Shown here: positions 8,302 to 15,721 of the stretch, piece by piece
Position numbering within the stretch: the stretch's first letter is position 1
How the letters are laid out: each line of letters begins with the position of its first letter
Assembly: GCF_030419005.1 (NCBI RefSeq)
Contig: NZ_CP106952.1
Span: forward strand, 1 to 64,000
DNA: 64,000 nt
Direction of reading: 5' to 3'
From: Eleftheria terrae
Lineage (GTDB): Bacteria > Pseudomonadota > Gammaproteobacteria > Burkholderiales > Burkholderiaceae_C
Position numbers and translations under genes: made by a program
The notes under the pieces: model-generated
The model's database searches: none
Told to the model about the DNA's origin: nothing
The model's input: the letters and a program-made list of their open reading frames with translations, nothing else

Positions 8302-9225
8302 TCACAGGCCGCAGGGCGGTTGTTTGGGGCCGCGCTGCTGCGCCAGCCACACCGCGTTCTGGCTGCGCAGGTAGCGCAAGAACACCTGCGCCGGCTCGCG
8401 GTACACCCACACCGGCGCCGGCTGCAAGCCCCGCTGCCATTCGGCCACCGTGGCGTCCGGCGTGCCGGCCGGCGCCACCAGCACCAGCGCGGCAAATGGC
8501 GCGCGTCGCAGCTCGGCAGCCCGGCGGGCCAGTGCCGCCTTCAGCGATGCCAGGTTCATCTGCGGCAGCAACAGGGCCTCGGGCAGGTCGCTCTGAAGGG
8601 CCGACTGCTCGGCAGCGATCAACACGACATTGCCCTCGAAGCGGCTCTCCTGCCACAGGCCCGCGGCATCCAGGAGCCCCGGGCGGCCGGCCGCCGGAGG
8701 ACGGCCTTCCACCGGCTGGCCTTCACCGAGCCAGCGCGGCATGCCGCCGCGCAGCACGTGCACCTCGCGGAACCCGCGCTGCTTCAGCTCGGCACAGGCG
8801 GCGTACAACTCGCGCTCGCCCTGCCCGTTGCCAACCAGCACCACCGGCTTGTCGCGCCAGTAGGGCTTGCTGCGCAGCTCCGTCAGGCCGACGGGCATGC
8901 TGCCCGGGATGCGGTAGCCGTCCCGCTCGGCCGCACTGCGGGTGTCGGCCAGCAGCAGGCCGGCACGGCCGCTGGCCGCCTGCAGCTGTTGGACAGTCCA
9001 GGCGCAGGACAGGTCCGGCGCGGCCTCACGGCCCGCGCGAGCGGTATCGGCTGCGGCCACCGGGTCGCGCCGGCATTGCTCGCCCGCCGGGGCAATGCCC
9101 TGCAGCGCGGACGGCATCACGGTGCCGTCGTGGCGCTGCGCCCGGGCACCGTGGAGGCACAGCGCAAGGCAGACCAGCGCCATCGATCGGGCAACGACGG
9201 AAGCGGGAAGAGGCACTCGGGTCAT
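8302..9225 (-). CDS. Exported rhodanese-like protein lacking the catalytic Cys
   Basis: 307 aa with a signal peptide (VARSMALVCLALCLHGARA). Residues about 70-180 form a rhodanese domain: LLLADTRSAAERDGYRIPGS, WRDKPVVLVGNGQGER, LKQRGFREVHVLRGGMPRWL. At the active-site loop the usual Cys of CxxGxR is replaced (GNGQGER), so sulfurtransferase activity is unlikely and a binding role is more probable. The C-terminal 110 residues look like a second degenerate thioredoxin- or rhodanese-like half. ATGA overlap with the upstream pseudopilin gene shows it belongs to the secretion operon. Confidence 0.82.
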   Translation of the reverse strand: MTRVPLPASVVARSMALVCLALCLHGARAQRHDGTVMPSALQGIAPAGEQCRRDPVAAADTARAGREAAPDLSCAWTVQQLQAASGRAGLLLADTRSAAERDGYRIPGSMPVGLTELRSKPYWRDKPVVLVGNGQGERELYAACAELKQRGFREVHVLRGGMPRWLGEGQPVEGRPPAAGRPGLLDAAGLWQESRFEGNVVLIAAEQSALQSDLPEALLLPQMNLASLKAALARRAAELRRAPFAALVLVAPAGTPDATVAEWQRGLQPAPVWVYREPAQVFLRYLRSQNAVWLAQQRGPKQPPCGL

Positions 9226-9797
9226 GGCAAAGGCGGCGGCACCGCGGCACTGGCCGCCGGCGCGAGGCCGGAGGCGGTGTCCGGCGGCAGGCGCAGCAGC
9301 AGGTCAGGGGGATAGGTGAACACCCAGTCGCTGATCTTCCGGGCGTTGCGAAAGCTCATGTCGTCGGGCTCGAAGCGGTCCTGCTTGATGGGCGTCCTGG
9401 TTGACAGCGAATGCAGGCCGACCAAGCGGCCGTTGAGCCGCACCTCGCCCCACTCGGCCTTGCCGGTCATGGGGTCCACGAACACCTTGCGCAGATGCCG
9501 CGTGATGCCGGGCGTGCGGTTGTCCTTGAGCAGGTCGTCCAGGCTGGCCGGGTACTCGCCCATGCCTGCGCTGTGGCGCGAGTAGTACCGGCCCAGTGCG
9601 TTGCGGAACTGCCGGCCGATGGCCAGCAGCTCGCGCTCGCGCTCGCGCTGCTCGGCGGTCGCCGCCACATCCAGGCCCACCGCGGTGCCGAGGCCGAGCA
9701 AGGCCACCAGCAACAGCATCCACACATAGGTGAAGCCGGCCTGGCGGCACCGGCGCAGCGGCTGCGAGCTAGAAGGCATCGAACGAGCGGCCGTCAC
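9222..9797 (-). CDS. Minor pseudopilin-like protein
   Basis: 191 aa. It has a prepilin-type N-terminus, RQAGFTYVWMLLLVALLGLG, with processing expected after Gly. The usual Glu at +5 of the mature protein is replaced by Trp, as in minor pseudopilins that lack it (GspK type). The rest resembles GspG-like soluble domains: ELLAIGRQFRNALGRYYSRH, YPASLDDLLKDN, VFVDPMTGKAEW. It ends in a Pro/Ala-rich tail. Overlaps its upstream neighbour by about 29 bp (ATG at 9797; an internal ATG at 9779 is possible) and the downstream rhodanese gene by 4 bp. Confidence 0.85.
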   Translation of the reverse strand: MTAARSMPSSSQPLRRCRQAGFTYVWMLLLVALLGLGTAVGLDVAATAEQRERERELLAIGRQFRNALGRYYSRHSAGMGEYPASLDDLLKDNRTPGITRHLRKVFVDPMTGKAEWGEVRLNGRLVGLHSLSTRTPIKQDRFEPDDMSFRNARKISDWVFTYPPDLLLRLPPDTASGLAPAASAAVPPPLP

Positions 9798-10176
9798 TGG
9801 CTTGTCCCCTCGCGCCGCTCTTCACATCGGCAATGCCCGGTTGCTCCGGGTCGCTGGAAGGCACGGTGATCCAGCTGCTGTCGGACTCGGTCATCGGGTC
9901 CACCGGCACCGCACGCAGGTAGCGCTGCTCCACCAGCTCGCTCAGCTGCTCCGGGTAGCGGCCCTTGTCGGCGTTGAAGCGGTCGATCATCACGCGCATG
10001 ACCCTCAGGTTCTCCTGCAGCGCGACCTCCTTGGAGCGCTCCAGCGCGCCGAAGTAGCGAGGCAGGGCCACCGTCATCAGCAAGGCCACCACCGCCATCA
10101 CCACCAGCATCTCGATCAGGGTGAAGCCGCGCCGGGCAGGGCCCACGCCGGAGATGGACCGGGGCTGCTTCACCAT
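9769..10176 (-). CDS. GspG/PulG-type pseudopilin
   Basis: 135 aa. Prepilin peptide RRGFTLIEMLVVMAVVALLM with Glu at +5, followed by the long N-terminal helix and a short C-terminal domain with YPEQLSELVEQRYLRAVPVD and DPMTES. This is the minimal GspG-like fold used in type II secretion pseudopili. A prepilin peptidase is needed to process it, but none is in the window. Overlaps the preceding pseudopilin gene by 7 bp. Confidence 0.9.
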   Translation of the reverse strand: MVKQPRSISGVGPARRGFTLIEMLVVMAVVALLMTVALPRYFGALERSKEVALQENLRVMRVMIDRFNADKGRYPEQLSELVEQRYLRAVPVDPMTESDSSWITVPSSDPEQPGIADVKSGARGQASDGRSFDAF

Positions 10177-10646
10177 TGCGCGTACGGCACGCCGTTCATG
10201 CCGACCTTGGATGACTTGGAGTACACGTCGAACACATCCTCGCCCTCGGCCGGGTCATCGGCCGGCGACGCATAGCTGCGCAGCCCCCAGGTCGCCGCCG
10301 CCGGGGCGCTCGCGTCGGGATGGAAGGGGTCGCGCGGCAGCTTGCGCAGGAAGTACATCGGCTGGCGTACCGGGCTGCGCTGGTCCGGCACACCCTCCAC
10401 CAGGCTCTCCAGCGTGCGGGGATAGCCGCTGTCGCCGATCTTGAGCTCGATGCGGCCCTGCTCGGCCGCGCGCTTGTGGGCGTCGATGGCTTCGCGCAGC
10501 GCGATCAGGGCGGAGCGCAGCTCCCGCTCCTTCTCGCGCTGCAGCGCGGTCTGCGCCAGTGGCACCGACACCAGCGCCAGCACCGCCATGATGGCCAGCG
10601 TCACCATCAGCTCGATGAAGGTGAAGCCGCGCTGCCCGCGCCTCAT
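10170..10646 (-). CDS. GspG/PulG-type pseudopilin
   Basis: 158 aa with a very short leader, MRRGQRGFTFIELMVTLAIM: cleavage after Gly7 and Glu at +5. The C-terminal half resembles the two neighbouring pseudopilins (YPRTLESLVEGVPDQ, YFLRKLPRDPFHPD), pointing to tandem duplication. It lies 13 bp downstream of the secretin stop and overlaps the next pseudopilin. Confidence 0.9.
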   Translation of the reverse strand: MRRGQRGFTFIELMVTLAIMAVLALVSVPLAQTALQREKERELRSALIALREAIDAHKRAAEQGRIELKIGDSGYPRTLESLVEGVPDQRSPVRQPMYFLRKLPRDPFHPDASAPAAATWGLRSYASPADDPAEGEDVFDVYSKSSKVGMNGVPYAQW

Positions 10647-10659
10647 GCCCGGCCCCGCC

Positions 10660-13044
10660 TCACGGCAGCACCTGCACCGACCGCTCGGGCGGCAGCGCGG
10701 CCGGCACTGCGGGCGCCGGCTCGGGCGAGACCGACAGCAGCCGCAGCCTGGGCGCGGTACCGGCCTTCAAGGCCTTGAACGTCACGGCCACCACGCTGCC
10801 CGAGCCGTTCACGCCGGTGTCGCTTGCCGAGGCGGCCTGCCGCACCGCGGCGACGAACACCCGGCCCTGGGCCGCGTCGATGCGGTGGCTGAAGGTGGTG
10901 GTGGCATTGCCCTGCTTCAGGAAGCTGCCTTCCTGCACGTTCACCACCTGCAGCGACTGTGCGTCATAGCCCAGCAGCAGCGGCAGGCCCTTGAGGGCCT
11001 CCGGCGCAGTGACGTTGAGCACCGCAGTGAACTGCTCGCCGGCCTTCACCTGCTCCGGCAGCTGCCAGCTCAACTGCGGCGCCGCGCCGGCACCCGCAGC
11101 AGCCGGCATCGCAGCAGCGGCGCCCGCACTCGCTGTGCCAGCCGTTCCAGCCGTGCCGGCCTGCGGGACGGTCGGCGCCGAGCCCGTTGCCCGCTCCTTC
11201 GCAGCACCGGCCTCGGCCGGCGGCGGGGCGGACAGCAGCCGCAGGCTGTCGCTGCCCACGCTGCTCTCGGTGCCCGATTCGAACTCGGCGCTCAGCAGGT
11301 CGGGCCGCCGGATGGAGCGCACCACCCGCGGCGTGATCGACAGCAGGATCTCGCTGCGCTGCGTGTCGTCCTTGCGGCTGCCGAACAGGCGACCGAGCAT
11401 CGGCAGCTCGCCGGCCAGCGGCACCTTGTTGGCGGTGGACCGGTCCTCGTCGCTGATGAGGCCGGCCAGGATCTGGGTCTCGCCGTCCTTCAGCCGCAGC
11501 ACGGTGGTGGCGCCCCGGGTGCCGATCTGGTAGGACAGGCTGCCGCTCTTGCTCAGCACCTCGCGCACCAGGCTGGAGACCTCCAGGTTGATCTTGATGG
11601 CCACCTCCTCGTCGAGGTAGATGTTGGGCTCCACCTCCAGCTTGAGGCCCACGTCCACATAGTTGACCGACTCGGAGACGAAGCCGGTCGAGGTCGAGGT
11701 GGTCGTGATCACCGGCACCCGGTCGCCGATCATGATCTTGGCCTTTTCCTTGTTGCGCACGCGGATGCGCGGGTTGGCCAGGATGTTGCCGTCCTGGTCC
11801 TCCTTGCGTGCGCTGATGGTGAAGCCGCCGGTCGAGGCCTGGATGCTGCGGCCGTCCAGCCCCCGCAAGGCGTCCAGCGTCAGGCTGGCCCCCTGGGCCT
11901 GCAGCGGCGAGAGGCTGAGCCGGTCCGGCCACTGGATGCCCAGCTCCAGCAGGCGGGAGCGCTTGATTTCCAGCACCTCGACTTCCAGCATCACCTCGGG
12001 GTCGCTCAGGTCCTGCAGCGCGACGATGCGCTCGGCCATGCGGATGGCGTCCGGCGTGTCGCGCATGATGATCAGGCCCAGCCGCTCGTCGACCACCAGG
12101 TCCTTGGTCTTCACGATGGTCTTGATGGTGTTGGACACCGCCTTCACGTCGGCATTGGTCAGGTAGAAGGTGCGCACCGACAGGGTCTGGTAGTCCTTCA
12201 GCTTCTGCGGCGTGTTGGGGTAGATCAGCACGGTGTTTTCGCTCAGCACCTTCTGCTCGAGCTGGTTGGTCACCAGGATCAGGCGCACCGCCTCCTCGAT
12301 GGAGGTGTTCTTGGCCAGGATGCTGGCCTTCAGGTCGGGCCGCAGGTCCTTGTCGAAGAAGAAGTTGAGCCCCGACACCTTGGCGATGACGTCGAACACC
12401 GAGCGCAGCGGCGCCTCGCGGAACTCCAGCGTGATGGGCTTGCGGTAGACCGCCGCCAGCCGCGCCTCGGCCTTGTGCTCGCGCACCTGCACCTCCTCGA
12501 TGCGCGCCTTCAGGTGCAGCGCCTCCTTTTGCCGCGGGTTCTCCGCCAGCACTGGCCGCAGCGCGTCAAGCGCCTGCTGCAGGTTGGCCTCGCCGCCTTG
12601 CTTGAAGAGCGCCTCGGCCTCGGCCACCCGCTGGCGGTGCCGGCGGTCCACCACCACCGCCTCCACCCCCTGCTGGGCCAGCGCATGGTGGGGGTCAATG
12701 GCCAGTGCCTGCCGGTAGGCCTTCTCGGCATCCGCGGGGCGCCCCTCGCGCCGGGCCGCCTCGCCGCTGGCCACCAGGCGGTTCACGGCCGAACCGCGCT
12801 GGGTGGACAGCGCAATGCGGTACTCGGCATTGCGCGGCTCGTGCTTCACCGCTTCCTCGAGCTTGGCCAGGCCTTCGTTGACCTTGCCTTCGGCCAGCAG
12901 CTCGCGGCCTTGCCGGTAGGCCGCCGGGCCGGCACAGCCGGCCAGCAGCGCCAGCAGGCCGAGCAGCACGGCCGGCCTGCGCCACGCCCCCACGCCGGTC
13001 AACACCCGCTGCTGCCGCGGTCTTGCTTCTGCAATTTTCGTCAA
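10660..13044 (-). CDS. gspD: Type II/IV-like secretin, lipoprotein, with TPR and C-terminal cohesin-like domain
   Basis: 794 aa, forms the outer-membrane pore. The start is a TTG at 13044 with GGAGG 8 nt upstream. A lipobox (LLALLAGC, Cys37) marks it as a lipoprotein. Order: TPR-like helices (about 40-190), an N-domain with PITLEFREAPLRSVFDVIAK (about 200-290), a further N-domain, and the secretin beta-barrel (about 350-600; ILANPRIRVRNKEKAKIMIG, ETQILAGLISDEDR, VPLAGELPMLGRLFG). A Pro/Ala-rich linker leads to a cohesin-type beta domain (about 675-790; LPLLLGYDAQSLQVVNVQEG, VVAVTFKALKAG). The TPR plus cohesin layout differs from classical GspD and is nearer to MSHA MshL-like and Geobacter-type secretins. 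Confidence 0.92.
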   Translation of the reverse strand: MTKIAEARPRQQRVLTGVGAWRRPAVLLGLLALLAGCAGPAAYRQGRELLAEGKVNEGLAKLEEAVKHEPRNAEYRIALSTQRGSAVNRLVASGEAARREGRPADAEKAYRQALAIDPHHALAQQGVEAVVVDRRHRQRVAEAEALFKQGGEANLQQALDALRPVLAENPRQKEALHLKARIEEVQVREHKAEARLAAVYRKPITLEFREAPLRSVFDVIAKVSGLNFFFDKDLRPDLKASILAKNTSIEEAVRLILVTNQLEQKVLSENTVLIYPNTPQKLKDYQTLSVRTFYLTNADVKAVSNTIKTIVKTKDLVVDERLGLIIMRDTPDAIRMAERIVALQDLSDPEVMLEVEVLEIKRSRLLELGIQWPDRLSLSPLQAQGASLTLDALRGLDGRSIQASTGGFTISARKEDQDGNILANPRIRVRNKEKAKIMIGDRVPVITTTSTSTGFVSESVNYVDVGLKLEVEPNIYLDEEVAIKINLEVSSLVREVLSKSGSLSYQIGTRGATTVLRLKDGETQILAGLISDEDRSTANKVPLAGELPMLGRLFGSRKDDTQRSEILLSITPRVVRSIRRPDLLSAEFESGTESSVGSDSLRLLSAPPPAEAGAAKERATGSAPTVPQAGTAGTAGTASAGAAAAMPAAAGAGAAPQLSWQLPEQVKAGEQFTAVLNVTAPEALKGLPLLLGYDAQSLQVVNVQEGSFLKQGNATTTFSHRIDAAQGRVFVAAVRQAASASDTGVNGSGSVVAVTFKALKAGTAPRLRLLSVSPEPAPAVPAALPPERSVQVLP

Positions 13045-13048
13045 GCTC

Positions 13049-13618
13049 TCACCCTCCCTGCCCGCTGCCGAGGTCCAGGGTCTGTCGTTGGTTCGTCGGC
13101 AGGTGGAGCAGGGTCAGGACCCCGCCCTCCAGTCCTTCCACCTTGTAGTGCTCGGCGATCGTGTCGCCGACGCGCACCACCAGGCTCTCGTCGTTGTGCT
13201 GCAGGAACACCACCGGCTCGCCGCCACCGGCCTCGGCATAGCGGCCCAGCACGGTGAACGGCAGCGGCGGCGGGCCGGCGGGCTCGGGCGGTGCCGCCGG
13301 GGCCGCGACCGCCGCCACCACCGTGGCAGCCGCCGCCGGCACGGGCGCCGCCGGCGCGGGTGACCACCCGGCGCGCGCGAAGGGCCAGTCGCCGGCGTCT
13401 TCGCCATCGGCCGGGCCACCGTCGCGCGGCCGGATGCGCAGCACATGGGCCGCGGCCTGCCGTGCCGGCGAAGCCGGCGCCGAGGCCGCCGACGGCGGCG
13501 CGGCCCCGCCGCTGCGCGCCACCGGCGCCACCAGCTCGGCCTCCTCCTGCGGCGCGAAGTAGGCCGCCAGGAGGGTGGCCGCCAGGGCAATGCCCAGTGC
13601 CAGGTGCTGCCGCTTCAT
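13049..13618 (-). CDS. PilP/GspC-like inner-membrane connector
   Basis: 189 aa, start ATG at 13618 overlapping the stop of the PilO-like gene. One N-terminal membrane segment (LALGIALAATLLAAYFAP) is followed by an Ala/Pro-rich linker and a C-terminal small beta domain with PFTVLGRYAEAGGGEPVVFL, SLVVRVGDTIAEHYKVEGLE and LTLLHLPTNQRQTLDLG, the homology-region fold shared by PilP and GspC. It would couple the inner-membrane platform to the secretin, whose gene starts a few bases downstream. Confidence 0.8.
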   Translation of the reverse strand: MKRQHLALGIALAATLLAAYFAPQEEAELVAPVARSGGAAPPSAASAPASPARQAAAHVLRIRPRDGGPADGEDAGDWPFARAGWSPAPAAPVPAAAATVVAAVAAPAAPPEPAGPPPLPFTVLGRYAEAGGGEPVVFLQHNDESLVVRVGDTIAEHYKVEGLEGGVLTLLHLPTNQRQTLDLGSGQGG

Positions 13619-14259
13619 CGCCCGCTCCCGGCCAGGGCGGCTGCCGCCTGCGGTGCTGAGGGGCCGTCGGCACGCCCCGGCAGGCGGGTCAGCAGCACCC
13701 ATTGCATGCGCGCCTCGATCTCGCCGCTGCCGGCATGCTCGCGCTTGAACTGCACGGACTCCAGCGCCAGCGTCTTCTGCTGGCGCAGGGCGCCGGTCAT
13801 GAACCGATGGATGGCCTGCGCGTCGCCGCGCAGCGGCAGCGTCATGCGGTAGCGCAGGAAACCGCCCTGCGGCTCCGGCTGCGCCTTGTACTCGCCGCGC
13901 TTGAGCACCAGGCCCTCGCGCTCGGCCAGCTGCAGCAGGTCCTGCAAGGCAGCGGCCATGTCCTGCGATGGCGGCAGGTAGGCATCGAAGGCACCCAGGC
14001 GCGAGCGATCGTCGTCCACCGGCTGCAAGGCCGGCTGCGACGGCTCGGCCTGCGCAGCCACCCAGCGCGCCTGCACCTGCAGCAAGCGGGCCAGCTGCTG
14101 TCGCTGGCTGGCCTGCGCGATCGCCGCCGCGAGCAGGCAGCAGGCGACGAGCCCGCCCAGGGCGCCCCAACGGCGCCAGGCTGCCCGCAGGGCCCGGCGC
14201 ACGGTCCATCCGGCGCGGCTCGCGGCGATGCCGCCTGCGGCCTGCATCAGTGCGGCCAT
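13615..14259 (-). CDS. PilO/GspM-like assembly-platform protein
   Basis: 214 aa. One membrane segment (WGALGGLVACCLLAAAIAQA), a coiled-coil stretch, then a ferredoxin-like periplasmic domain with DLLQLAEREGLVLKRGEYKA and LRYRMTLPLRGDAQAIHRFM. This matches the PilO/GspM group that supports the ATPase-platform complex. Overlaps both neighbours or lies within a few bases of them. Confidence 0.8.
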   Translation of the reverse strand: MAALMQAAGGIAASRAGWTVRRALRAAWRRWGALGGLVACCLLAAAIAQASQRQQLARLLQVQARWVAAQAEPSQPALQPVDDDRSRLGAFDAYLPPSQDMAAALQDLLQLAEREGLVLKRGEYKAQPEPQGGFLRYRMTLPLRGDAQAIHRFMTGALRQQKTLALESVQFKREHAGSGEIEARMQWVLLTRLPGRADGPSAPQAAAALAGSGR

Positions 14260-14260
14260 G

Positions 14261-15721
14261 TCAGTCCTGCCATGTCACGTCCACTCGAAATCGATACCAG
14301 GCGCGGCCCTCCACCTCGACCACCTCGTGCTGAACCAGGTAGGCGCCGGTGAAGGGCGGCCGCTCCGCCAGGAAGGCGAGGTAGCGGGCCATGTCGCCGC
14401 CGTTGCGCGTCTGCGCGGTGAGCTTGGCCGAGAACTGCGCGCTGGCGCCTTCGGGCGTGGAGGCGGTGTCGATCGCCAGCAGCGCCACCTCCAGGTCGCG
14501 GGGCGGTTGCGCAGCGCGCAGCAGCGCGGCCATCGGAAAGTTGAGCTGCCGGATCGCTGCGTTCACCACCCGGACCCGGCCCTGCTCCTCGCGGCTGAGG
14601 GCCTGGGGGCCACGCTCCACCGGCCGGGGCCGCAGCTCGGCCAGGGCCTGCTCGGCCGCCGCCAGCTGCCGCACCGTGCCGGCGGCCTGCCACAGCGCGG
14701 CCGACGCCAGCAGCAGCGCCGCAGCGACCATGGCCAGCTGCAGCGGCGTCGCGGCCACCGGCCGCTGCACCGCATCCAGCGGATGCCGCGCCCGGCGCCC
14801 GGCCAGGGCGAGCGCGGCAGCCGTGTGGACCGGGGTGGCGCCGCGGGGCGACCAGGCCTGCATCGAGAGCGCCTGCAGCGCCGGCACGCCAGGCTCCGGC
14901 GGCGCGCCGCGCAGGTCGAGCACCGGCAGCTCCGGCAGGCTGGCAGCAGCCGGCTCGCGCAATTGCAGGCGCCGCCACTGCACGGCCAGGCACTGCTCGG
15001 CCAGGCCATCCTGCCCGTCATGGCCTTGTTGGGCGCGCGGCGCCCAGTGGCCCTCATTGCCCAGCGACAGGCTCAGCCAGCCTGGCTCCAGGACGCCAAG
15101 CGCCGGCCGCCGCGGCCCGCCTTCCCGCTGCAACGCCTGCCAGGCAGCCGCACCCAGCGGCATGACGGACTCCAGCCGCAGCCGGTGCCGTGCTGCCACC
15201 GACCGCAGCGTATCGACCAGCAAACGCGGGAAAGCCACGGCCGCGCAGGGCTGGCGCCAGCCCGCCTCGTCGCAACGCACCTCGTCGTCGGCCCCCAGGT
15301 CGAAGCCGCCCGCGAGCAGCTGCGCCCGCAGGTAGGCGGCCGCGCTGGCCGGGCGGGCCAGCTCGGCGCTCCAGGGCACCGTGTCGGTGGCCAGCCAGCG
15401 CTCCGACACCAGCACGCGCAGGCCGCCGCGCGGCCGGCTCCCGCGGGCGGACTCGGGCACCGCGGCGGCGTGGGGCGCAGCTTCGCCGTCGGCTCCCGTC
15501 TCCTGCATCGTGTGCTGCAGCGTCCCTTGCACCGCGGCCTGCACGGCCGCCTGCACTGCGGCCAGCGCCGCCGCCAGGCTCGCCCCCGCCGCCGCGTCCA
15601 TCGCAGCGGCGATCGGCACCAGCGATCCCGCATCGTCCAGCAGGCGCGCGCCGCGATGCCACGCCCCCTGCACGGCGGCGGCGCCGATCACCAGCACCAA
15701 GCCTTCGTCAGCCCGCCACAC
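14261..15721 (-). CDS. PilM-PilN (GspL/MshI-like) fused platform protein
   Basis: 486 aa when started at the GTG at 15721 (GAGGTGG just upstream), overlapping gspE by 14 bp. A longer frame to 15808 begins with a Trp/Arg-rich peptide antisense in character and is unlikely. The N-terminal half (to about residue 330) is an actin-like cytoplasmic PilM/GspL domain (ALGVLEPGWLSLSLG, VLDLRGAPPEPGVPALQALS). One membrane segment follows (LQLAMVAAALLLASAALWQA), then a PilN-like periplasmic domain with a coiled coil and DLEVALLAIDTAS. The fusion of PilM- and PilN-like parts in one chain is as in MSHA MshI/GspL. Confidence 0.78.
   Translation of the reverse strand: MWRADEGLVLVIGAAAVQGAWHRGARLLDDAGSLVPIAAAMDAAAGASLAAALAAVQAAVQAAVQGTLQHTMQETGADGEAAPHAAAVPESARGSRPRGGLRVLVSERWLATDTVPWSAELARPASAAAYLRAQLLAGGFDLGADDEVRCDEAGWRQPCAAVAFPRLLVDTLRSVAARHRLRLESVMPLGAAAWQALQREGGPRRPALGVLEPGWLSLSLGNEGHWAPRAQQGHDGQDGLAEQCLAVQWRRLQLREPAAASLPELPVLDLRGAPPEPGVPALQALSMQAWSPRGATPVHTAAALALAGRRARHPLDAVQRPVAATPLQLAMVAAALLLASAALWQAAGTVRQLAAAEQALAELRPRPVERGPQALSREEQGRVRVVNAAIRQLNFPMAALLRAAQPPRDLEVALLAIDTASTPEGASAQFSAKLTAQTRNGGDMARYLAFLAERPPFTGAYLVQHEVVEVEGRAWYRFRVDVTWQD

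Noticed and set aside
7420..9400. Long plus-strand frames opposite the transglutaminase and rhodanese genes
   Set aside because: Arg/Pro/Ala-rich antisense shadows of the minus-strand genes, which have clear catalytic or domain motifs.
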